Origin: Candidatus Poseidoniaceae archaeon
GTDB taxonomy: Archaea > Thermoplasmatota > Poseidoniia > Poseidoniales > Poseidoniaceae
Length of the DNA stretch: 12,733 bases
NCBI GenBank assembly: GCA_029250345.1
Contig: JAQXFL010000103.1
Location: 1-12,733, forward strand
Direction of reading: 5' to 3'
The notes beneath the pieces are model-generated. The model had not been told where the DNA came from, did no database searches, and saw only the letters and a list, made by a program, of their open reading frames with translations. This document shows positions 6,588-12,733 of the stretch, piece after piece (positions within the stretch are counted from its first letter, which is position 1; each line of letters begins with the position of its first letter). Position numbers and translations under genes: made by a program.

Positions 6588-8609
6588 GTCCTCGGTGTTC
6601 ACTGCAAGTGCAGGTTGAGAAACTTTCTCATCAATTTCACGTCTCAAGTCGGTCAAGAAGGTATCCAGCGGGATGCCGCTCACTTGGTCGCCGTTTCGTG
6701 CACGTAGACTTACGCTGCGAGATTCGATTTCACCGTCGCCCAAGATGACCATATACGCTGGTTGCATCTTGCGATGGGTGCGGATTTTCTTGCCAATGGT
6801 GTCATCACCGTTGTCAATTTCAACACGGATATCGTTGTCTCTCAAAAGTTGAGCAACTTCGTCCGCATAGGCAGTATGCTTCTCTGAGATGGTGATAATA
6901 TGGCATTGAGTTGGTGTAAGCCATGTCGGGAACTTGCCGGCAAAATGTTCGATAAGTACACCACAGAAACGCTCCATTGAGCCAAACGGTGCGCGGTGGA
7001 TCATCACTGGGCGATGCAATTCGCCATCGCTTCCTTTGTACTCTAAACCAAACCGTTCAGGCAGGTTATAGTCCACTTGAACCGTTCCAAGTTGCCATTC
7101 ACGACCAATGACGTCCTTCACAACGAAGTCAATCTTAGGACCATAGAAAGCAGCCTCTCCTTGCTCTTCAGACCATTGTACTCCGAGAGACTCTGCTGCT
7201 GCACGGCAAGCGTCTTCGGCTTTGTCCCAACGTGCAGGGTCGCCGACGTACTTGTCAGAATCAAGGTCACGAAGACCAACTCGAACTCGGTAATCTTTCA
7301 TTCCCAGTTTGTCAAATATGATTTGGACAAGTTCGATGCAGCCCAGCACTTCTTCGGCAATTTGGTCTTCAGTGACGAACAAATGCGCATCGTCTTGAGT
7401 GAATCCACGAACACGAGTCATACCTGAGATTTCTCCGGATTGCTCCCATCGATAAACGGTTCCGAACTCAGCAAGACGGAGCGGCAAATCACGATAAGAA
7501 CGCATCTGAGAAGCGTAAATCTTGACGTGGTGCGGGCAGTTCATTGGCTTGAGCATGTATCCATCGATATCACCGCTCTTCATCATATTCGATAGTTCGC
7601 CGCAGGTACAACCCTCGTCAGCCAGTTTATTCATCAAGTCACGTTCAACCAAAGGCGGATACTGTGAATCTTGGTAATACGGGAAGTGACCCGATGTGCG
7701 GTAAAGGTCGAGTTTACCTACGTGTGGTGTAAAGACCTGAGAATAGCCTTGACGACGGAGGTGGTAGGAAATGAAATCCTGAAGTTCCTGTCGAATAATT
7801 GCCCCACGAGGCGTCCAAAGAATCAATCCCTGTCCGACTTCCTCGTCGATATGGAACAATTGCAAATCCTTGCCCAACTTACGGTGGTCTCGCTTCTTGG
7901 CTTCTTCAAGTCGAGTCAACGTTGCTCGAAGGGCCTCTTTACTTGGCTCAACAATGCCGTAAATACGCACCAATTGCTCCCGGTCTTGGTCACCTCGCCA
8001 ATACGCTGACGAGATGCTGGTAAGTTTGACGTGCATCAATCGTGATGTGTTTGGAACGTGAGGACCAAGGCATAAATCGTACCAGTCGTCTTGCTTGTAG
8101 ATGGTTGAGCCACCGCCGTCTTCGATTTTATCGTTGATGATTTCCAGTTTGTACGGGTTGCCTGCAAAGTGCTGTTGCAATTCTTCATCGTTCAATTCCA
8201 CACGCTCAACAGTGAAGTTCTTTCGAGCAATTTCTTGCATCTTCTTTTGAATCGGCTTCAAATCAGATTCAGCGATCGGCTCCATTGCAAAATCATAGTA
8301 AAATCCCCGGTCAATCGCTGGACCAATCGTTGGTTTTGCATCAGGATAAAGCGCCATAACCGCCTGAGCAAGCAAGTGAGCAGCGCTGTGTCGAAGGATA
8401 TGGATGCCTTCATCCGAGTCGGTAAGAATGCCTTCAACCGAACAATCGGTATCGAGCATTCGAGATAAATCGCATTCTTCGCCGTCAATTCGAGCCGCTA
8501 GACAGCCGTGCTTGCGGCCCAGTGCATCGGTGATTACCTCTGCACAGGTGATACCTGCGGCGTATTCGTTAACCGTTCCATCGGGCAGGGTGATGTTGAT
8601 GAGTGTCAT
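6585..8609 (-). CDS. thrS: threonyl-tRNA synthetase, bacterial type
   Basis: Charges tRNA-Thr with threonine and edits mischarged Ser. The 674 residues cover the complete bacterial-type layout: a TGS domain (about 1-62), the editing domain with HSAAH (H74, H78) and CLGPH (C180, H184) as metal/editing residues, the class II catalytic core and the anticodon-binding domain (about 570-665). The core shows MNCPHH, the motif 2 region TRVRGFTQDDAHLF and the motif 3 region GSMERF. By alignment to the E. coli enzyme the catalytic zinc ligands are C358, H409 and H538. The core contains an extra stretch at about 318-350 between SGHFPYYQDSQ and GYMLKPMNC, including CTCGE, absent from E. coli ThrRS. Many archaea instead use an unrelated N-terminal editing domain, so this version was probably acquired from bacteria at some time. 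The start is supported by AAGGAG 8 nt upstream. The 91-nt leader contains a hairpin, and the next gene follows after 9 nt. Confidence 0.97.
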   Translation of the reverse strand: MTLINITLPDGTVNEYAAGITCAEVITDALGRKHGCLAARIDGEECDLSRMLDTDCSVEGILTDSDEGIHILRHSAAHLLAQAVMALYPDAKPTIGPAIDRGFYYDFAMEPIAESDLKPIQKKMQEIARKNFTVERVELNDEELQQHFAGNPYKLEIINDKIEDGGGSTIYKQDDWYDLCLGPHVPNTSRLMHVKLTSISSAYWRGDQDREQLVRIYGIVEPSKEALRATLTRLEEAKKRDHRKLGKDLQLFHIDEEVGQGLILWTPRGAIIRQELQDFISYHLRRQGYSQVFTPHVGKLDLYRTSGHFPYYQDSQYPPLVERDLMNKLADEGCTCGELSNMMKSGDIDGYMLKPMNCPHHVKIYASQMRSYRDLPLRLAEFGTVYRWEQSGEISGMTRVRGFTQDDAHLFVTEDQIAEEVLGCIELVQIIFDKLGMKDYRVRVGLRDLDSDKYVGDPARWDKAEDACRAAAESLGVQWSEEQGEAAFYGPKIDFVVKDVIGREWQLGTVQVDYNLPERFGLEYKGSDGELHRPVMIHRAPFGSMERFCGVLIEHFAGKFPTWLTPTQCHIITISEKHTAYADEVAQLLRDNDIRVEIDNGDDTIGKKIRTHRKMQPAYMVILGDGEIESRSVSLRARNGDQVSGIPLDTFLTDLRREIDEKVSQPALAVNTED

Positions 8610-8617
8610 ACGATGCT

Positions 8618-8644
8618 CTCCTTCAACCCCTACGGGGTTGGAAG
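8618..8644 (-). promoter_or_regulatory. leader hairpin taking in part of the thrS Shine-Dalgarno site
   Basis: Bases 8621-8630 (cttcaacccc on plus) and 8634-8644 (ggggttggaag) form an inverted repeat of 10 pairs with one bulged G and a GTA loop in the thrS mRNA. The 3' arm ends in GAAG, and the next bases complete the ribosome site AAGGAG (8618-8623), 8 nt before the thrS ATG. Half of the ribosome site is thus inside the stem. There is no T-run after it, so it does not look like an intrinsic terminator. Role in translational control is inferred. Confidence 0.5.
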
Positions 8645-8674
8645 CCCTTCATCAAACCATCACACTCAAACGGG

Positions 8675-8685
8675 CAAAAAGAAAG
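8675..8685 (-). terminator. T-rich tract, possible archaeal terminator downstream of the small membrane protein gene
   Basis: Read on the minus strand this is CTTTCTTTTTG, beginning about 15 nt after the stop of the small membrane protein gene and upstream of thrS. Archaeal RNA polymerase typically stops at oligo-T tracts without a hairpin. If used, it separates thrS and the 850-residue protein gene from the three genes before them. No strong TATA box for thrS is visible in the remaining leader, so partial read-through is also possible. Confidence 0.35.
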
Positions 8686-8700
8686 GGGTTTGAGAACGCC

Positions 8701-9252
8701 TCACCACGGGAATTTCAAGTTCCAGTATATGCCATCAAAAAGGATGCATTGAATGCCAAGGAAGATTGAACCAAGCAGCATTTTACCTCCACCTGGGAGT
8801 TTGTCGGTGTACGCTGAATAAGCCAGCAAACCCATCATGATGTTGCCAACACACGTTAACATCAATACGCCGACAACTAAAATTGGAGTCCAACTGTAGT
8901 TGTTATCCAAGTGGTAGATGGTCGCCTCAAGCCACAATGCCGACGGAATCACCACCAGTGCGAACGCAAGCAGTAAACGTGCTCCACCGCCGCCGTCAGA
9001 CTCGCCCCAGGGCCATCGCAATGATTCCATCATTGAAACATCATTTTGGTACAAAATTGTCCACCAGTACATCAAAAACCCGAAGGCTGCCAAAAACATG
9101 AACGGCACAATCATTTGTGCTTGTGACCAAGGAATTCCTCCCCAAAGAGCCTCTTGATCCGATGCGTGAGAAAGGCCGTAAAGATACGAAACGAGAACGA
9201 GGTTTCCGAAGATGAAAATGAATGTACGAACAAAGTTTCGTGAGACTTTCAT
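8701..9252 (-). CDS. small polytopic membrane protein, unknown function
   Basis: Family not recognised. It has 183 residues with a short basic start (MKVSRNFVR) and hydrophobic segments at about 10-27, 46-66, 91-110, 121-146 and 156-175, giving four or five membrane helices. The linker between helices 2 and 3 is polar and glycine-rich (GESDGGGGAR). Tryptophans cluster near the helix ends, and the protein ends in FPW. No catalytic motif or cysteine pair is visible. The ATG at 9252 has only a weak ribosome site (GAG about 6 nt upstream). It follows the small acidic gene on the same strand after 44 nt and is the last gene of a three-gene series (Frag1/DRAM-like, acidic protein, this one). Its close placement suggests the three act at one membrane, but that is inference. 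Confidence 0.75.
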   Translation of the reverse strand: MKVSRNFVRTFIFIFGNLVLVSYLYGLSHASDQEALWGGIPWSQAQMIVPFMFLAAFGFLMYWWTILYQNDVSMMESLRWPWGESDGGGGARLLLAFALVVIPSALWLEATIYHLDNNYSWTPILVVGVLMLTCVGNIMMGLLAYSAYTDKLPGGGKMLLGSIFLGIQCILFDGIYWNLKFPW

Positions 9253-9296
9253 GCTGCTCGCTAACGGTGTTCACTCATAAGTGCCTGTATGGAATC

Positions 9297-9644
9297 TCAC
9301 CATTCGACATCAAAATCATCGCCGAGGGTACTGGTCGGTTTATCCAAGACTTCAACGCTCGTTTGAGCAGCAGATTCGTCGTCATCCGCATCACTTTCAG
9401 CCTTCGATTGAACGCTTGAGACGGTAAAACTGGAACGGTTTTCAACCAATTGAGTAGGTTTACTGTAATCGGGCGTCACGGTGGGCTCTGCCGGTTCTTG
9501 CTGAACTTGGACCTCTTCAGGCTGTTCTACAACGGTGCTTTCGTCTTCTGAATGCATCGAAGCGAATCCTTTGGCAAGGGTATCTTCGAGGCTCGGCAAC
9601 TCACGATCGCTTCTGTTCATGATTTTACAAAGTGCGCAGAGCAC
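9297..9644 (-). CDS. small acidic, low-complexity hypothetical protein
   Basis: Family not recognised. It has up to 115 residues, no membrane segment and an unusually high content of E, D, S, T, Q and P. The middle and end (about 32-115) look disordered, with stretches such as VEQPEEVQVQQEPAEPTV and AESDADDDESAAQTSVE. Only about 14-30 (ELPSLEDTLAKGFASMH) looks able to form a helix. Start choice is uncertain. The ATG at 9644 has AAGG 4 nt upstream and starts 22 nt after the preceding stop; it would add MLCALCKI with two cysteines. An ATG at 9620 would start directly with MNRSDRELPS but has no ribosome site. It lies between two membrane protein genes on the same strand, so it could be a soluble partner or linker of one of them. 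A coding call rests on its length, its position within the series, and a frame free of stops. Confidence 0.6.
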   Translation of the reverse strand: MLCALCKIMNRSDRELPSLEDTLAKGFASMHSEDESTVVEQPEEVQVQQEPAEPTVTPDYSKPTQLVENRSSFTVSSVQSKAESDADDDESAAQTSVEVLDKPTSTLGDDFDVEW

Positions 9645-9665
9645 ATCAAACCTTGCGTCGAATGC

Positions 9666-10496
9666 TCATTCTTCTTCCAAGCTTGATTCTTCAAAATCCA
9701 CTTCGGGTAAAAACGAAAGAATCGTCCCTAAGATTCCGAATACCAAGACGTATTCCCAGACTGCTGAGACATTGAGCATTGGATACGGTGAACTGGTACA
9801 GAACGACATCATATCTGCAGTCAATGCATTGTAAGCATCCCAGTCAAAGTCCTCGCCCCACACCTGTGATTGCGTTGCAATCAGTTGGAACAATCCAACG
9901 AAGGCTGAAAGTGCAGCGAAAATCCGCAAACCAATGAGTTTACGGAAATCAGGATGGTTCCACCAAATGCGTATCGTGACCGCAGTAATGAGGAGACACC
10001 AATATACGCCGAAGGTAAAGATGTCAAAGGCGTAATGACCGTGCATTGGACCATCGGTATCCCATGGAACGCCTCCAATTCGTATGCATGAGAATGCACC
10101 AATCAATCCCGGAAACACTGCAAGGTGGTTGACACCGTGCCAAATGGTGTGGTGTCCCGCCGACTGAATACGCTTCATGTTCATCGAATGAATCTCCATG
10201 ATAATCCAAAACACAAGATAACCCGTCACAAAAGTCCCAACTGTGAATATCGTGTCACCCGGTTCATACAAATCAAAATCAGAAATGAACGGCATGTAGG
10301 CCTTGCATCCATTCATAACCCAAGTAATGTATCCTGCAGCAAGCCACAATGTGGTAAAACCAACCGTAAGAAGCAGTGCAAGACGACGACGGGCCGAGGT
10401 GTGCATGAGCCCTCGATTGGCTGAGTATTTTTGATGCCATCGCCACAAATCTCCCAATGCAGGTCTTCTTGAAGGTGAATCATCTGGGGCAATCAT
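9666..10496 (-). CDS. six-helix membrane protein resembling the Frag1/DRAM/Sfk1 family
   Basis: Counting from the ATG at 10496 (276 aa), membrane segments lie at about 39-60, 81-100, 123-141, 154-176, 189-207 and 246-264. Several features fit the eukaryotic Frag1/DRAM/Sfk1 fold as I remember it: PFISDFDLYEPGDTIFTVG after the first helix (compare the family's YISDTG...PE...F), HGHYAFDIFTFGVYW at the start of helix 4 (compare H-x-x-x-A-x-x-x-F), and SAVWEYVLVFGILGTILSFLP at the last helix (compare S-x-x-S-E-W-x-x-x-x-F). The C-terminus is acidic (EVDFEESSLEEE). Function in archaea is unknown; in eukaryotes relatives act in autophagy or lipid-related processes. Start choice: the frame continues upstream to a TTG at 10553, and ATGs occur at 10502 and 10496, none with a ribosome site. 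The 10496 ATG overlaps the ATG of the divergent NAD kinase gene. First gene of the minus-strand series. Confidence 0.7.
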   Translation of the reverse strand: MIAPDDSPSRRPALGDLWRWHQKYSANRGLMHTSARRRLALLLTVGFTTLWLAAGYITWVMNGCKAYMPFISDFDLYEPGDTIFTVGTFVTGYLVFWIIMEIHSMNMKRIQSAGHHTIWHGVNHLAVFPGLIGAFSCIRIGGVPWDTDGPMHGHYAFDIFTFGVYWCLLITAVTIRIWWNHPDFRKLIGLRIFAALSAFVGLFQLIATQSQVWGEDFDWDAYNALTADMMSFCTSSPYPMLNVSAVWEYVLVFGILGTILSFLPEVDFEESSLEEE

Positions 10497-11691
10497 GCGC
10501 ATCGGAATCGTGGTAAATCCAGACGCTGGTCTCGGTGGCCGCCTTGGATTCAAAGGCAGCGATGGTCGTGCTGCTGAAGCCCGAGCAGCCGGTGCCGAAG
10601 ACCGAGCTGGACCTCGTATGAACCTCGCTCTCGAGGCACTTCAATCGCTGTTATCCAGTTCACTTAATCGCAGCGATGTTGACCTCGAGTGCCTCGGTTG
10701 GAGCGGTCGAATGGGCGGCACATGGGTACCTAAGCCCACAGAAAAAATGACCTTCACTTCACTTGGCTCAACGCCGGCAGAAACTTCGTTTGAAGAAACG
10801 AGTCAGTTGATTCGAGCCTTGGTAGATGCCGGTGCAGAGGCCATTCTTTATGCCGGCGGCGATGGAACAACACGTGATATTGCGAACACGCTGGAAAGCA
10901 TAGGAAAAGATGCTCAAGAAATACCACTCATCGGTGTTCCTGGTGGCGTCAAAATGCATTCTGGATGCTTCGCAACTACACCGAAAGCGGCTGCTGAAGT
11001 CACACTGGCGTTCCTACTTGGCGATCTAAGATGCGCCATTACCGAAGTCATGGATTTGGACGAAGAAATCTACCAAGAAGGAATATGGAAAGTCCGAATG
11101 TACGGTGAAGCATGGACTCCATCAAGCCCTCGATTCATGCAGGGTGCCAAAGAACAAGTTGAGCGAACCAGCGAATCGGATACCATCGAAGGACTTGCCC
11201 AGCACGTCGAATCTTTACTGTCAAGTCAGGACGACCTGATGGTGATTTGGGGCAGTGGAGGCACGCTACGCAGAATGGGAGAGTTCTGCGGGGAAAAGCT
11301 AACGCTGCTTGGTATTGACGTTCTTGGTCCTGCAGAAAACGGTCAACGGCAATCTCATACCGACCTGAATGAACAACAACTGCTCGAAACCATTTCCGAG
11401 CATGTTGATGAAAACGGCGACCAACGACCACGGTTGCTGTTGCTCTCACCAATGGGCGGGCAAGGTTTTCTCATCGGAAGGGGCAATCTCCAACTCTCCC
11501 CTGATGTCTTACGGATGATTGGGATTGACAACATCCTTGGCGTTGCTACCCCTGCCAAATTGATTGGGCTAAACGCTGTACGGATTGATACCGGAGAGGT
11601 GGAATTGGATCAAGTCTTCCAAACCAAACGGTTCATCAAAATCCTTCAAGGTTTCAGAACGACACGCCTCATTCGTATTGAAGAAGCGTGA
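10495..11691 (+). CDS. ATP- or polyphosphate-dependent NAD kinase, archaeal type (COG3199-like)
   Basis: Predicted to phosphorylate NAD to NADP with ATP or polyphosphate. The 398 residues begin with the family's characteristic start, MRIGIVVNPDAGLGGRLGFK, with GSDG following, which fixes the ATG. The kinase signature GGDGTTRDIA is at 121-130 and GVPGGVKMHSGCFATTP at 147-163; the usual form as I recall it is AGVKM, so G replaces A. The C-terminal half carries the conserved SPMGGQGFLIGRGNLQLSP, then VATPAKL and RIDTGE. Together these fit the longer archaeal/AcoX-type NAD kinase group better than the short bacterial NadK. Just upstream is GGGG at 5 nt spacing, a weak ribosome site. The ATG overlaps the divergent Frag1/DRAM-like gene's ATG in one CATG, so any promoter must lie inside that neighbour. 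The stop is 1 nt from the pyrG stop. Phosphate donor cannot be read from the sequence. Confidence 0.88.
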   Translation: MRIGIVVNPDAGLGGRLGFKGSDGRAAEARAAGAEDRAGPRMNLALEALQSLLSSSLNRSDVDLECLGWSGRMGGTWVPKPTEKMTFTSLGSTPAETSFEETSQLIRALVDAGAEAILYAGGDGTTRDIANTLESIGKDAQEIPLIGVPGGVKMHSGCFATTPKAAAEVTLAFLLGDLRCAITEVMDLDEEIYQEGIWKVRMYGEAWTPSSPRFMQGAKEQVERTSESDTIEGLAQHVESLLSSQDDLMVIWGSGGTLRRMGEFCGEKLTLLGIDVLGPAENGQRQSHTDLNEQQLLETISEHVDENGDQRPRLLLLSPMGGQGFLIGRGNLQLSPDVLRMIGIDNILGVATPAKLIGLNAVRIDTGEVELDQVFQTKRFIKILQGFRTTRLIRIEEA

Positions 11692-11692
11692 A

Positions 11693-12733
11693 TCAAAGTT
11701 GACCGGTTGATGCCTTGAGCAAACCGAGGAACGGTGGACTTGGGCGGCCTGGGCGACTCTTGAACTCAGGGTGGTATTGAACGCCGACGTAATATGGATG
11801 GCCTTCAAGTTCGAATATTTCGCAACGCTGACCGGTTTCATCTTTGCCGACGAATACAAGTCCAGCCGATTCAATGGCTTCAATCATATCGGGATTGACT
11901 TCGTATCGATGACGGTGTCGCTCATCAACAGAATCGCCTTCACCGTACAACTGGCGTATCTTGCAATCATCGACTTGCCACAAGGTTGGGCGGCTACCAA
12001 GTCGCATTGTTCCACCGAGGTGAGTTTTGGAGATTTCTGGCATGAAGACGACTGCTGGGTTCTTGCAGTTCTCATCAAACTCAGTGGAATTCGAATCTTC
12101 GAATCCGAGAACATTACGGCAGAACTCGATGGTTGCAACCTGAAGTCCAAGGCAAATACCGAGGTACGGCGTTGAACTTGTACGAGCGTATTCAGCGGCC
12201 AGAATCTTTCCTTCAACGCCACGGTCACCAAATCCTCCTGGAACGAGTACGCCAGACGATTGCTTGAGCAATGCCCACGCCTTATCGCGCTCACTGACGT
12301 TTTCCCAGTCGGGTTCAAGATGACTCGCTTCAATCCAGTTGATGGTGAGTTTGTGGTCAACGGCCATTGCTGCATGCTGGAGGCTCTTGATAACCGAGAG
12401 ATAGGCGTCGGACAGGTCAGTGTATTTTCCAACCATTGCAATTTGGACTTCTTCGGTTAAGGTGTCGAGATGGTGGGCCATAATCTTCCAGTTGTTCAGT
12501 AAGTCAGTGGCTTGACAGTCGACGTTCATGATGTCACATAGCCCCTGTTCTTCCAACATCAATGGAACATGGTAGATGTTCGGAACATCGTGGGTTGACA
12601 TCACTGCTTCAGGCAACACGTGGCAAAAGGCTGCCAGCTTTTCTCTTGTTTCTTTGGTGAGTGGTGCAGATGAACGGCAGACCAAAATATCAGGCGTTAT
12701 ACCCAAGCCCCGCAATTCCTTAACAGTGTGCTG
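11693..12733 (-). CDS. pyrG: CTP synthase, C-terminal 346 residues; 5' end outside window
   Basis: Amidates UTP to CTP with glutamine and ATP. The frame is open to the window edge, where it reads QHTVKELRGLGITPDILVCR, the conserved end of the amidoligase domain, so roughly 190-200 N-terminal residues lie outside. The visible part contains the end of the synthetase domain, with NIYHVPLMLEEQGL, followed by a class I glutamine amidotransferase domain from about AMVGKYTDLSDAY onward. Its nucleophile cysteine is in GICLGLQVA (the common form has M in place of the second L). The oxyanion region is VPGGFGDRG, and the His-Glu of the triad is in QYHPEFKSRPGRPSPPF. The remaining C-terminus is short and normal. 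It is convergent with the NAD kinase gene, with only 1 nt between the stops. It shares a pathway with pyrB/pyrI at the other end of the window but is not linked to them in an operon. Confidence 0.97.
   Translation of the reverse strand, partial: QHTVKELRGLGITPDILVCRSSAPLTKETREKLAAFCHVLPEAVMSTHDVPNIYHVPLMLEEQGLCDIMNVDCQATDLLNNWKIMAHHLDTLTEEVQIAMVGKYTDLSDAYLSVIKSLQHAAMAVDHKLTINWIEASHLEPDWENVSERDKAWALLKQSSGVLVPGGFGDRGVEGKILAAEYARTSSTPYLGICLGLQVATIEFCRNVLGFEDSNSTEFDENCKNPAVVFMPEISKTHLGGTMRLGSRPTLWQVDDCKIRQLYGEGDSVDERHRHRYEVNPDMIEAIESAGLVFVGKDETGQRCEIFELEGHPYYVGVQYHPEFKSRPGRPSPPFLGLLKASTGQL

Noticed and set aside
8621..8644. Hairpin considered as a rho-independent terminator for the upstream small membrane gene
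   Set aside because: No T-run follows on either strand, and archaeal termination usually needs only oligo-T. The T-rich tract at 8675-8685 is the better candidate, and the hairpin's overlap with the thrS ribosome site fits translational control better.
11771..12175. 134-codon plus-strand open frame opposite pyrG
   Set aside because: Antisense to the glutaminase domain of CTP synthase, with no independent support.
12713..12715. TTG as the start of pyrG
   Set aside because: The frame continues upstream with conserved CTP synthase residues (QHTVKELRG), so this codon is an internal Leu.
1..12733. Search for CRISPR, insertion sequences, tRNA genes, toxin-antitoxin or defence genes
   Set aside because: No regular direct repeats, transposase motifs, tRNA-like cloverleaf or defence-type catalytic motifs were recognised. 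Gene content is core metabolism plus unknown membrane proteins.

Overview
The window most likely comes from a streamlined archaeal genome, plausibly a marine euryarchaeon of the Poseidoniales (Marine Group II) type. This is inferred from gene content, not from a database match. The pointers are an archaeal-style polyphosphate/ATP-NAD kinase (COG3199 type), a PyrB closely resembling methanogen PyrB together with its zinc-binding PyrI, a TtuA/NcsA-type tRNA thiolase, a bacterial-type threonyl-tRNA synthetase, and several large membrane proteins that match no well-known family. By eye the G+C content is near half and uniform, and I see no insertion sequence, CRISPR array, tRNA or rRNA.

Layout from left to right. 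(1) The 3' part of a tRNA 2-thiolation gene on the plus strand, cut by the window start, meets the minus-strand pyrB-pyrI pair tail to tail with a 6-nt overlap. (2) A short divergent region of about 100 nt separates pyrB from a plus-strand gene for a membrane protein with six predicted helices and a long helical-repeat tail. (3) That gene ends on the same CTAG as an 850-residue minus-strand membrane/TPR-like protein, the last gene of a minus-strand series. Read in transcription order, the series is: a six-helix protein resembling the Frag1/DRAM/Sfk1 family, a small acidic protein, a small multi-helix membrane protein, thrS, and the 850-residue protein. (4) A plus-strand NAD kinase gene starts divergently from the Frag1/DRAM-like gene, with the two ATG codons overlapping in one CATG. 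(5) The NAD kinase meets pyrG (CTP synthase, 5' part outside the window) tail to tail with a 1-nt gap.

Functionally, pyrB/pyrI (first committed step of pyrimidine synthesis) and pyrG (UTP to CTP) lie at opposite ends and are not in one operon. ThrRS and the tRNA thiolase belong to translation. The NAD kinase supplies NADP. The four membrane proteins and the acidic protein are the uncharacterised part. Gaps between genes are very short and start/stop codons overlap at several junctions. The longest non-coding stretches are the divergent pyrB region and the 91-nt thrS leader. The leader carries a stable-looking hairpin that takes in part of the Shine-Dalgarno sequence, and is the best regulatory candidate here. 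No obviously new defence or mobile system is visible.
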